5,227 nucleotides of DNA from JANRLJ01 sp034437895 (GTDB taxonomy: Bacteria > Chloroflexota > Anaerolineae > Aggregatilineales > Phototrophicaceae). The notes beneath the pieces are model-generated. The model ran no database searches. It was given only the letters and a program-made list of their open reading frames with translations, and was not told where the DNA came from. Shown one piece after another: positions 1-5,033 of the stretch (within the stretch, counting starts at the first letter, position 1; every line of letters begins with the position of its first letter). The position numbers and the translations under genes were made by a program. The stretch covers positions 1 through 5,227 of the forward strand of contig DAOTTO010000641.1 of assembly GCA_034437895.1 (NCBI GenBank), in the 5' to 3' direction.

Positions 1-729
1 CTCGATATTCCGATTGACCCCATCACTTATGAGGGATGGTTAGACTTAATCGGCGGCTGGATTGCTGCTTCCCGAAGTCAGCAACGTATCCGCCATGCCA
101 AGCAAATCTGTACGGTGAATCCTGAATTTGTGATTATGGCGCAGCGTGATGTGAACTTCCGCAATATTTTGCGGCGGGCGGATGTGTGTATTCCTGATGG
201 CGTTGGCTTACTTTGGGCGGCGCGGTATCTAGGGCAACCGCTGCCAGAGCGCGTGACAGGCTCGGATGGTGTGCCGAAAATCGCGGAACGGGCGGCGCGA
301 GAAGGCTGGCGTTTATATTTGCTCGGAGCCGCGCCCGGTATCGCGGAAAAAGCCGCCAAAGTGCTGCAAATGCGTTATCCCGGCTTACAAATCGCCGGAC
401 TCTACAGCGGTAGTCCCGCCCCCGAAGAAGAAGATGCGATTGTTGAGCGGGTGAATGCCAGCGATGCGGATATTTTATTTGTGGCGTATGGCGCACCGAA
501 TCAGGATAAATGGATTGCGCGAAATTTGCCCCGTTTGCAGGTTAGCATGGCGATGGGCGTGGGCGGCACATTTGATTTTATTGCTGGAATTGTCCCCCGT
601 GCGCCTTTATGGATGCAGCGTGCAGGATTGGAATGGCTGTTCCGACTCTATTTGCAGCCGCGCCGCATTGGACGGATGATGCGGTTGCCGCGTTTTGTGC
701 TGGCGGTGCTGCTGCGTGACAAGCGTTGA
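1..729 (+). CDS. WecG/TagA/CpsF family glycosyltransferase, 5' end cut by the window
   Basis: The frame is open from base 1 to the TGA at 727-729 (242 visible residues). The family moves an N-acetylhexosamine-type sugar from a UDP donor onto a lipid-linked sugar at the inner face of the membrane, in teichoic acid, enterobacterial common antigen or exopolysaccharide synthesis. Visible landmarks, numbered from base 1: IPIDPIT (3-9), the catalytic-type TVN (38-40), PDGVG with the catalytic-type Asp66, ERVTG, LYLLGAAPG, the GAPNQDKW block, GVGGTFDFIAG, RAPLWMQRAGLEWLFRL and a basic C-terminal PRR...R..KR tail like the membrane-targeting appendage of TagA. Thr38, Asn40 and Asp66 correspond to Thr37, Asn39 and Asp65 of Thermoanaerobacter TagA as I recall it. 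Roughly the first six residues are missing, so the start lies upstream. A GTG at 115 is not the start, because conserved residues precede it. The donor and acceptor sugars cannot be read from sequence. Confidence 0.95.
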   Translation, partial: LDIPIDPITYEGWLDLIGGWIAASRSQQRIRHAKQICTVNPEFVIMAQRDVNFRNILRRADVCIPDGVGLLWAARYLGQPLPERVTGSDGVPKIAERAAREGWRLYLLGAAPGIAEKAAKVLQMRYPGLQIAGLYSGSPAPEEEDAIVERVNASDADILFVAYGAPNQDKWIARNLPRLQVSMAMGVGGTFDFIAGIVPRAPLWMQRAGLEWLFRLYLQPRRIGRMMRLPRFVLAVLLRDKR

Positions 730-747
730 CCTGTTTAGATAAACAGG
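730..747 (+). terminator. Perfect 7-bp hairpin just after the glycosyltransferase stop
   Basis: CCTGTTT (730-736) and AAACAGG (741-747) are perfect inverted repeats around a 4-base AGAT loop, beginning at the base after the stop codon. No T-run follows directly; the next bases are CTGTACTCGTTATTTACTCGT. It could be a weak terminator, an mRNA 3'-end stabiliser, or an operator for the regulator gene that starts 79 bases downstream. Its position favours a 3'-end role, but the missing T-run keeps confidence low. Confidence 0.35.
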
Positions 748-813
748 CTGTACTCGTTATTTACTCGTTTTCCGTGACGTTGGATTGTGTCAAAATAAGA
801 CCAAATCAAAGTC

Positions 814-818
814 GGGGA
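814..818 (+). promoter_or_regulatory. Ribosome binding site of the kinase-like/LuxR fusion gene
   Basis: GGGGA lies 7 bases before the ATG at 826. It supports that start, which also gives an N-terminus beginning just before the kinase-like helix. I found no convincing -35/-10 pair in 748-813. Confidence 0.5.
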
Positions 819-825
819 AACGATC

Positions 826-1641
826 ATGCAGGACGACATCACCACCGCTGTTGAAGCGGAACGCCGACGACTTGCGGCACTTTTGGAAAGCGACATCATT
901 AATGCGCTGAATTTGCTGCTCTCGCAAGCCAGCGTCTATGAGCAGACGATGGGGACGAATCCACAAGCCTCAATGGCGGTGTCGGTCATGGCGAGCCTCA
1001 TTCGCCAAACGCTGCAAAAAGCCCGCGATCTACAGACGAATCTGAATCCGACGATCCTCGAAGTGTTAGGGCTTGAACCCGCGCTGGAAGCCCTCGCCAG
1101 CCAGCAAAATCGTACCTATGGCGTACATATCACCCTCAAGTTAGAAAGATTACGCCAGCGTCTCCCGGTGCCGGTTGAATTCGCCATTTTCCGTGCCGCG
1201 CAAACTGTGTTGGAACGGGCAGTGACTCAGGTTCATGCGTCGCGGATTGGACTGCGCCTGATGCGCCAGGATAATCAGGTGATTTTTGAATATGACGATA
1301 ACGGCGTGGGACGCGCAGGGCTGGATGTACTTAATGTACTGGCAGAGCGAATCCATGAATCAGGCGGCAAAGTAAAAGCTGATTTATTGGCACAGGGTGG
1401 ACTGCAAATGAAGATCACTTTTCCCCTCACGCCAACGGTTGAGTTGACAGTGCGTGAATTGGAGATCATCGCGCATCTCGCAGAAGGCTTAAGCAATAAA
1501 GAAATCGCGGCGGCACTCAACGTCAGTGCGCGGACAGTTAATTTTCATCTGGACAATATTTATTCTAAGTTGGGCGTAAATACACGCACAGAAGCCGTGG
1601 TCTACGCGCTCAAACAAGGCTTGATCCAAAAACCCAGTTAA
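826..1641 (+). CDS. Degenerate NarX/DesK-type histidine-kinase module fused to a LuxR (GerE) DNA-binding domain
   Basis: This is a 271-residue soluble protein with no signal peptide or membrane segment. Residues about 8-75 resemble the dimerisation helices of NarX/DesK kinases: AERRRLAALLE aligns with the usual ERxRIARELH, which puts Glu21 where the phosphoacceptor His belongs. Residues about 76-201 resemble the kinase ATPase domain: LNPTILEVLGLEPAL (73-87), an N-box-like FRAAQTVLERAVTQ (122-135) with Arg131 in place of the Mg-binding Asn, an intact DDNGVG G1 box (157-162), AERIHESGG (173-181), and a weak G2 loop without the usual GT. Residues 206-266 are a canonical LuxR/GerE domain (LTVRELEIIAHLAEGLSNKEIA, then the recognition helix SARTVNFHLDNI). 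There is no receiver domain. I infer a transcription factor that uses a dead kinase fold for dimerisation or ligand sensing. The DNA-binding assignment is firm; the loss of kinase activity is inferred from the missing residues. Confidence 0.9.
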   Translation: MQDDITTAVEAERRRLAALLESDIINALNLLLSQASVYEQTMGTNPQASMAVSVMASLIRQTLQKARDLQTNLNPTILEVLGLEPALEALASQQNRTYGVHITLKLERLRQRLPVPVEFAIFRAAQTVLERAVTQVHASRIGLRLMRQDNQVIFEYDDNGVGRAGLDVLNVLAERIHESGGKVKADLLAQGGLQMKITFPLTPTVELTVRELEIIAHLAEGLSNKEIAAALNVSARTVNFHLDNIYSKLGVNTRTEAVVYALKQGLIQKPS

Positions 1642-1726
1642 ATGAGCAGGTTAAAACCCGTCATAGACCCGTTTAAGCAGTAAGCGCTTTATGTGAAGAT
1701 GAATTAATCGTAATCAAATAACCTCT

Positions 1727-1730
1727 GGAG
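1727..1730 (+). promoter_or_regulatory. Ribosome binding site of the CpaF-like gene
   Basis: GGAG sits 8 bases before the ATG at 1739 and fixes that start. The 97-base spacer before it also contains ACCCGT twice (in 1655-1680) and the 8-base palindrome AAGCGCTT (1682-1689). No clear promoter is visible, so co-transcription with the upstream regulator gene is possible. Confidence 0.55.
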
Positions 1731-1738
1731 ACACTAAC

Positions 1739-2839
1739 ATGAACGAGCAGCAAATCAACCAAATGTTTCTTAATACCGATTGGGGACCGTTGCAATCGCT
1801 TTTGACCGATCCCGAAGTCACAGAAATTATGGTGAACGGGTATGAGCATATTTATATCGAAAAACGCGGCAAGCTGATTGAGGTGCAAGATTCCTTCCGC
1901 GATGAAGCGCATCTGTTGGAAATTATCCAGCGCATTAGCGAACCGATGGGGCGCGAACTCAATGAATCCTATCCGATTCTGGATTTGCGGCTGCCGGACG
2001 GCTCACGGGTGCATGTCGTGGGTCGCCCGATTGCGCTGGCGGGGCCGTCAATGACCATTCGTAAATTTAGCCGCAGACCCATGGCGACTGGTGATCTGAT
2101 CGGCTTTGGCGCATGGTCGGAAGATATGGTGACATTGATCGAGGCGTGTGTTAAAGCCCACTTAAATATTTTGATCGTAGGCGGCACCGCATCCGGCAAA
2201 ACAACGGTACAAAATATCGTGGCGGGCATGGTCTCCAACGAAGAGCGGATTGTCACCGTCGAACACAGCGCTGAATTGGTGCTGCACCAAAAACATGTGG
2301 TCGCGTTGGAAAGTCGCCCACCGAATGTCAAAGGTCAAGGGGAAATTTCCTTCAAACAGTTAGTAGAAAGCGCCGTCAAGATGCGGCCTGATCGGATTAT
2401 CGTGGGCGAAGTGCTGGGTGGTGAAGTCGCGCCTTTGATGGTCGCCATGAACGGCGGTTTTGATGGTACCCTCTTTAACATGCACGCCACATCAACCCGT
2501 GATGCGCTGGCGCGGCTGGAAATCATGATGACGGAGGGCAATCCCTCATTACCGATTTTGGGTGTGCGCGAACATATTGCCGCCGCCATTGACGTGATTC
2601 TTTGCCAACAGCGGCTGCGTGATGGCAACCGCCGGATGCTCTCCATCACCGAAGTGACGGGTATAGAAGGCGGCATTATCAAGATGCAGGATATTTTCGA
2701 GTTCGTACAGACTGGGGTTGAAGGCGGCAAAATCACCGGTCACTTCGACGCGACGGGAGTTGTGCCTCGCTTCAATGAGCGGTTGCAAAATATGGGCATC
2801 ACCTTGCAGGATGATTTCTTCACCCCCAAACAGCGTTAA
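1739..2839 (+). CDS. CpaF/TadA-type secretion ATPase (T2SS/T4SS ATPase family), solitary and divergent
   Basis: This 366-residue cytoplasmic ATPase belongs to the family whose hexamers drive assembly of Tad/Flp pili or related secretion machines. The N-terminal domain (about 17-110) carries DPEVTEIMVNG and the IEKRGKLIE segment. The C-terminal RecA-like domain has Walker A GGTASGKTT (148-156), the Asp-box equivalent VEHSAEL (174-180), Walker B-type MRPDRIIVGEV (215-225), the His-box FNMHATSTRDALARLE (246-261) and the CpaF-typical end with ITEV, MQDIFEF, TGHFDATG and PRFNERL. It is shorter than classical CpaF proteins (about 450 or more residues), because their N-terminal extension is absent. 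Changes from the consensus as I remember it: ED(T/S)AEL has become EHSAEL, GEVRGGEA has become GEVLGGEV, MNTGHDGSL has become MNGGFDGTL, and GTGSGKT has become GTASGKT. The catalytic Lys154, Glu175, Glu224 and His249 remain. No tadB/tadC, pilin or prepilin peptidase gene is in the window. Family is certain; the partner machine is unknown. Confidence 0.93.
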   Translation: MNEQQINQMFLNTDWGPLQSLLTDPEVTEIMVNGYEHIYIEKRGKLIEVQDSFRDEAHLLEIIQRISEPMGRELNESYPILDLRLPDGSRVHVVGRPIALAGPSMTIRKFSRRPMATGDLIGFGAWSEDMVTLIEACVKAHLNILIVGGTASGKTTVQNIVAGMVSNEERIVTVEHSAELVLHQKHVVALESRPPNVKGQGEISFKQLVESAVKMRPDRIIVGEVLGGEVAPLMVAMNGGFDGTLFNMHATSTRDALARLEIMMTEGNPSLPILGVREHIAAAIDVILCQQRLRDGNRRMLSITEVTGIEGGIIKMQDIFEFVQTGVEGGKITGHFDATGVVPRFNERLQNMGITLQDDFFTPKQR

Positions 2840-2849
2840 ATTTTCTTAT

Positions 2850-2873
2850 GAGGGGCGCAGCGATACGCCCCTC
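2850..2873 (+). terminator. GC-rich hairpin after the CpaF-like gene
   Basis: GAGGGGCG (2850-2857) pairs perfectly over 8 bp with CGCCCCTC (2866-2873) around the 8-base loop CAGCGATA. It starts 11 bases after the TAA stop. No T-run follows (TAAGCGTGAAAATAAGC), so it is either a GC-rich terminator of non-classical type or a copy of a dispersed REP-like palindrome. Both are compatible with marking the end of this transcription unit. Confidence 0.5.
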
Positions 2874-2942
2874 TAAGCGTGAAAATAAGCGGAACGACAA
2901 ACATATTAAATTCACTTAATAACGCGAAGAAAGAGCAATACC

Positions 2943-2969
2943 AACCGCAAAGGCGCAGAGATCACAAAG
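2943..2969 (+). repeat. AACCGCAAAGG-type stretch, possible remnant of a dispersed intergenic repeat
   Basis: This stretch begins AACCGCAAAGGCGCAGAG and continues to CACAAAG. It resembles the degenerate short-period repeats (variants of ACCGCAGAGGCGCAGAG) that I recall from intergenic DNA of Chloroflexota and other environmental bacteria. Its reverse-complement partner arm is not present in this spacer, so it would be a half or decayed copy. The call rests on recollection of such repeats; only one copy is visible here. Confidence 0.25.
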
Positions 2970-3018
2970 GGCAGCCTGAAATCGGACGAGCCACGCCTCC
3001 TCCCTACAAATGACCTTC

Positions 3019-3027
3019 TGTTATAAT
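3019..3027 (+). promoter_or_regulatory. Extended -10 promoter for the sugar kinase-hicAB-alkyltransferase-like operon
   Basis: TGTTATAAT contains a perfect TATAAT (3022-3027) preceded by TG one base upstream (3019-3020), the extended -10 pattern that can work without a good -35. No convincing TTGACA is found 15-19 bases upstream (the region reads CCTCCTCCCTAC). Transcription would start near 3033-3035, giving a leader of about 32 bases before the ATG at 3067. It is the only strong promoter-like match I see upstream of the operon. Confidence 0.6.
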
Positions 3028-3066
3028 GACTCAATTAACTGCTCAATGCTGAAAGCTGCCTGCTGA

Positions 3067-4065
3067 ATGCTTACTGCGCTGATTCCTCAACTCGCTAAAC
3101 GAAAAATTCTTGTTGTTGGTGATGTCATCCTTGATGAATATCTGTTTGGTCGTGCCACGCGCATGAGCCGAGAAGCGCCTGTTCCCGTGCTGGAATTTGA
3201 AATGCGGCGGCATATCCCCGGCGGCGCAGCGAATCCTTCTGCGAATATCGCAGCGCTCGGCAGCACAGCAATTCAAATTGGCATGGTAGGTAGGGATGAA
3301 GCGGGTAGACAGCTTTGCGATGCGCTGCAAGCGGCGGGGATTGATTCTTCTGGTGTTGTCCTTGATCCTTCCCGCCCGACGACTGTAAAAACCCGCATTA
3401 TGGCACAGATGGGCTTGCGCTTTCCGCAACAGGTCGCTCGGTTGGATACACTTTCGCGTGAGCCGATCCCTCTTGCCGTCTCGACCCAGATTTTGGCGAA
3501 TATCACGCAAGCCATGAAGTCATGTGATGCGATTCTGCTCTCCGATTATCATATTGGCTTGCTCACGCCTGAGTTGATCGCGGCAATCCATATAAAAGCG
3601 CAAGAATCGGGCTTGATTTTAAGCGCCGACGCGCAGGGTGAATTGGAAAAATACGCACGATTTAGCCTCGTTAAGTGCAACGCAGACGAAGCAAGCGCTT
3701 ATCTGCGGCGCTCGTTAATGACAGACGCGGATTTCGCAGCGGCGGCGCTCGACCTTTGCCAGCAGCTTGCGCTTACAGGCGGGATGTTCATCACGCGGGG
3801 CGGCGACGGAATCACGTTTGCAACCGCTGACGGTCAAACCGCGCATGTGCCTGCGCCAGCCGTATCGGATGTGTATGATACCGTCGGCGCGGGGGACACG
3901 ACGATTGCCGTCTTGACGCTGGCTGTTGCCGCCGGAATCGCTTATCAGCAGGCGGCGGTTTTGGCGAATGTCGCCAGCGGATTGGTCGTGCGGCGTGTGG
4001 GGAATTATGCGCCCTCGCCAGCAGAATTGATCGAGGCGATCCGCGATTGGGGAATAAATGAATGA
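3067..4065 (+). CDS. PfkB-family sugar kinase of the RfaE1/HldE heptose-7-phosphate kinase type
   Basis: This 332-residue ribokinase-fold enzyme matches the kinase half of HldE, which makes heptose 1,7-bisphosphate on the way to ADP-heptose for surface glycans. Markers: VVGDVILDEYLFG (16-28), then RMSREAPVPVLEFE (32-45), a signature typical of RfaE domain I; GGAANPSANIAALG (52-65); LSDYHIG (158-164); KCNADEA (203-209); and the ATP/anion-hole motif DTVGAGDT with catalytic Asp277. The cytidylyltransferase half of bifunctional HldE is absent. Differences from textbook HldE: GGAANVAMN has become GGAANPSAN, SDYGKG has become SDYHIG, and DPKG has become DAQG, so the true substrate could be another sugar phosphate. 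The start is the ATG at 3067: an in-frame TGA ends at 3066, and the conserved fold begins about 12 residues later. No Shine-Dalgarno is visible. The last codons overlap hicA by ATGA. Kinase fold is firm, heptose specificity moderate. Confidence 0.88.
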   Translation: MLTALIPQLAKRKILVVGDVILDEYLFGRATRMSREAPVPVLEFEMRRHIPGGAANPSANIAALGSTAIQIGMVGRDEAGRQLCDALQAAGIDSSGVVLDPSRPTTVKTRIMAQMGLRFPQQVARLDTLSREPIPLAVSTQILANITQAMKSCDAILLSDYHIGLLTPELIAAIHIKAQESGLILSADAQGELEKYARFSLVKCNADEASAYLRRSLMTDADFAAAALDLCQQLALTGGMFITRGGDGITFATADGQTAHVPAPAVSDVYDTVGAGDTTIAVLTLAVAAGIAYQQAAVLANVASGLVVRRVGNYAPSPAELIEAIRDWGINE

Positions 4066-4289
4066 AAGTGCGTGATATTATTAAATTGATTGAGGAAGAA
4101 GGCTGGGAACTTGCCCGAACAAAAGGCAGCCACCGTCAATATAAGCATCCGATCAAACAAGGTGTTGTTACAATTGCGGGAAAACCTTCGATGGACGTTC
4201 CTAAAGGTACATTAAACAATATTTTGAAGCAGGCTGGCTTGAAACCTGAAAAACCCACCGACTCAGAAGGTGACGAGATAGAGGAATAA
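4062..4289 (+). CDS. hicA: HicA-family toxin (predicted mRNA interferase)
   Basis: This 75-residue protein has the double-stranded-RNA-binding-like HicA fold. VRDIIKLIEEEGWELARTKGSHRQYKHP (described from residue 3) leads to the GSH motif with catalytic-type His24. It is followed by VVTIAG, the VPKGTLNNILKQAGL block (46-60), and then a charged, mostly acidic tail (KPEKPTDSEGDEIEE) beyond the compact domain. The family cleaves mRNA when not bound by HicB. The ATG at 4062 overlaps the kinase stop as ATGA, and GGGGA at 4049-4053 gives an 8-base spacing. The toxin-first order and the hicB gene 5 bp downstream are the classical hicAB arrangement. No promoter private to the pair is obvious, so it is probably transcribed with the kinase gene. 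Family assignment is firm; toxicity is inferred. Confidence 0.93.
   Translation: MKVRDIIKLIEEEGWELARTKGSHRQYKHPIKQGVVTIAGKPSMDVPKGTLNNILKQAGLKPEKPTDSEGDEIEE
4281..4285 (+). promoter_or_regulatory. Ribosome binding site of hicB inside the end of hicA
   Basis: GAGGA lies 9 bases before the hicB ATG at 4295 and within the last codons of hicA. It gives the antitoxin its own good initiation signal, consistent with efficient antitoxin synthesis from the shared mRNA. Confidence 0.55.
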
Positions 4290-4294
4290 TCGTT

Positions 4295-4510
4295 ATGCGC
4301 TATGCTGTTATCATTGAAAAAGATGAGGAAACGGGAAGCTACGGTGCGTATGCCCCTGATTTGCCGGGTTGTGGGGCAGCCGGAGAGACACTCGATGAGG
4401 TGATTGAACTCATCCGCGAGGCTATTCAAATGCACATCGAATTATTACGTGAAACCGGGCAGAGCGTACCTGAACCCGTTACACGGGTCGATTATGTGGA
4501 GATGGCTTGA
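4295..4510 (+). CDS. hicB: HicB-family antitoxin, short form without a DNA-binding domain
   Basis: This 71-residue protein has the partial RNase H-like HicB domain. RYAVIIEKDEETGSYGAYAPDLPGCGAAGET follows the family pattern, with the hallmark PDLPGC at 21-26, then the helix DEVIELIREAIQMHIELL and the closing ETGQSVPEP. Such proteins bind and block HicA. It ends soon after the core domain, so the C-terminal ribbon-helix-helix or helix-turn-helix that lets many HicB proteins repress their own promoter is absent. Autoregulation by direct DNA binding is therefore unlikely unless it uses the HicA-HicB complex surface. The stop overlaps the start of the next gene (TGATG). Family assignment is firm. 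Confidence 0.93.
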   Translation: MRYAVIIEKDEETGSYGAYAPDLPGCGAAGETLDEVIELIREAIQMHIELLRETGQSVPEPVTRVDYVEMA

Positions 4511-4950
4511 TGAAATCCGCGCCGAACGCCGATATTTTTAATGCGCTTGTTTGGGAAATCGCTAGACAAGTCCCGCTCGGGAAAGTGACGACTTACGGAC
4601 AGATCGCCTCCATGATTCCGCTGCTGACGGGCATCGACCCGGCGGATTTTGATCGCTACGGCGCTCAATGGGTGGGTGCGGCGATGAATGTTTGCCCGGA
4701 AGACGTTCCTTGGCAGCGCGTTATCAACAGCAAGGGTGAGATCAGTCTGCCTGAACCAACGGGAACCCGTCAGCGCCAACTGCTGGAAGGGGAGGGCGTG
4801 ATTTTTGATACTAAAGCACGGGTCAATTTTGAAGTCGTCGGCTGGGATGGCCCGGATGCAGAATGGGCAGAACTGCACGATCTCCGTCAACCGTCGTCGC
4901 TCAAAAAAAAGAAAAAATCAGATGCCCCAGAGCAACCGAAATTATTTTAA
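4510..4950 (+). CDS. Alkyltransferase-like protein (MGMT/Ogt DNA-binding domain with Trp in place of the catalytic Cys)
   Basis: This 146-residue protein matches the C-terminal DNA-binding domain of O6-alkylguanine-DNA alkyltransferases: ALVWEIARQVPLGKVTTYGQIASMI (12-36, with the helix-turn-helix), VGAAMNVCPEDVPWQRVINSKGEISL (55-80) and LLEGEGVIFD (91-100). The active-site PCHRV is PWQRV here, with Trp68 for Cys and Gln69 for His, so it should not transfer alkyl groups. ATL proteins bind O6-alkylguanine, flip it out and hand it to nucleotide excision repair. The usual Arg finger before VG appears to be Gln53-Trp54. Residues after about 125 form a lysine-rich tail (LKKKKK, coded by an A-rich run) ending in QPKLF. 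I chose the ATG at 4510 over the TTG at 4507, because GGAG (4498-4501) then lies 8 bases away and the start overlaps the hicB stop as TGATG. Loss of transferase chemistry is a strong inference; the repair role is known for ATL relatives only. Confidence 0.88.
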   Translation: MKSAPNADIFNALVWEIARQVPLGKVTTYGQIASMIPLLTGIDPADFDRYGAQWVGAAMNVCPEDVPWQRVINSKGEISLPEPTGTRQRQLLEGEGVIFDTKARVNFEVVGWDGPDAEWAELHDLRQPSSLKKKKKSDAPEQPKLF

Positions 4951-5033
4951 ATTTCTAACCACCAAGTCACCAAGAAAGCCAACAATTTTTTAATGACCTT
5001 GGTGTTCTCAGTGTCTTGATGGTTAATTTCTAA
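4950..5033. mobile_element. Small palindromic (MITE/REP-like) element with flanking 9-bp direct repeats
   Basis: AACCACCAAG (4957-4966) and CTTGATGGTT (5015-5024) are inverted with one mismatch. Inside them CACCAAG (4968-4974) and CTTGGTG (4998-5004) are perfectly inverted around a 23-base loop containing AATTTTTTAA. AATTTCTAA occurs directly repeated at 4950-4958 and 5025-5033, exactly at the two ends; its last two bases overlap the left arm, so a target duplication would be 7-9 bp. It lies between convergent stop codons and may also act as a terminator for both sides. It codes for nothing. Mobility is inferred from the structure. Confidence 0.6.

Noticed and set aside
115..117. GTG as the start of the glycosyltransferase
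   Set aside because: Conserved family sequence, including IPIDPIT and the catalytic-type Thr of TVN, lies upstream in the same frame, so the gene begins outside the window.
774..796. GTGACG and CAAAAT as a promoter for the kinase-like/LuxR gene
   Set aside because: The two hexamers are weak matches and only 11 bases apart, too close for a sigma-70 promoter.
1682..1689. AAGCGCTT palindrome as an operator for the LuxR-type regulator
   Set aside because: It is only 8 bp, with no second copy upstream of the regulator or elsewhere near a promoter, so chance is a sufficient explanation.
2335..2736. Long open frame on the minus strand opposite the CpaF-like gene
   Set aside because: It overlaps a strongly conserved ATPase, its translation shows no recognisable domain, and it is a frame shadow of a codon-biased gene. 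Similar antisense frames opposite the other genes were dropped for the same reason.
4474..4488. ACCCGT/ACGGGT hairpin inside the end of hicB
   Set aside because: A 6-bp stem with a 3-base loop inside coding sequence is expected by chance; no T-run or conserved position supports a role.
4507..4509. TTG as the start of the alkyltransferase-like gene
   Set aside because: The adjacent ATG at 4510 has better spacing from GGAG and forms a typical TGATG overlap with hicB.
4900..4918. A-rich run (AAAAAAAAGAAAAAA) as a programmed frameshift site
   Set aside because: The zero frame continues sensibly to QPKLF and a stop, and the shifted frame adds no recognisable domain. It may cause slippage errors, but nothing indicates programmed recoding.
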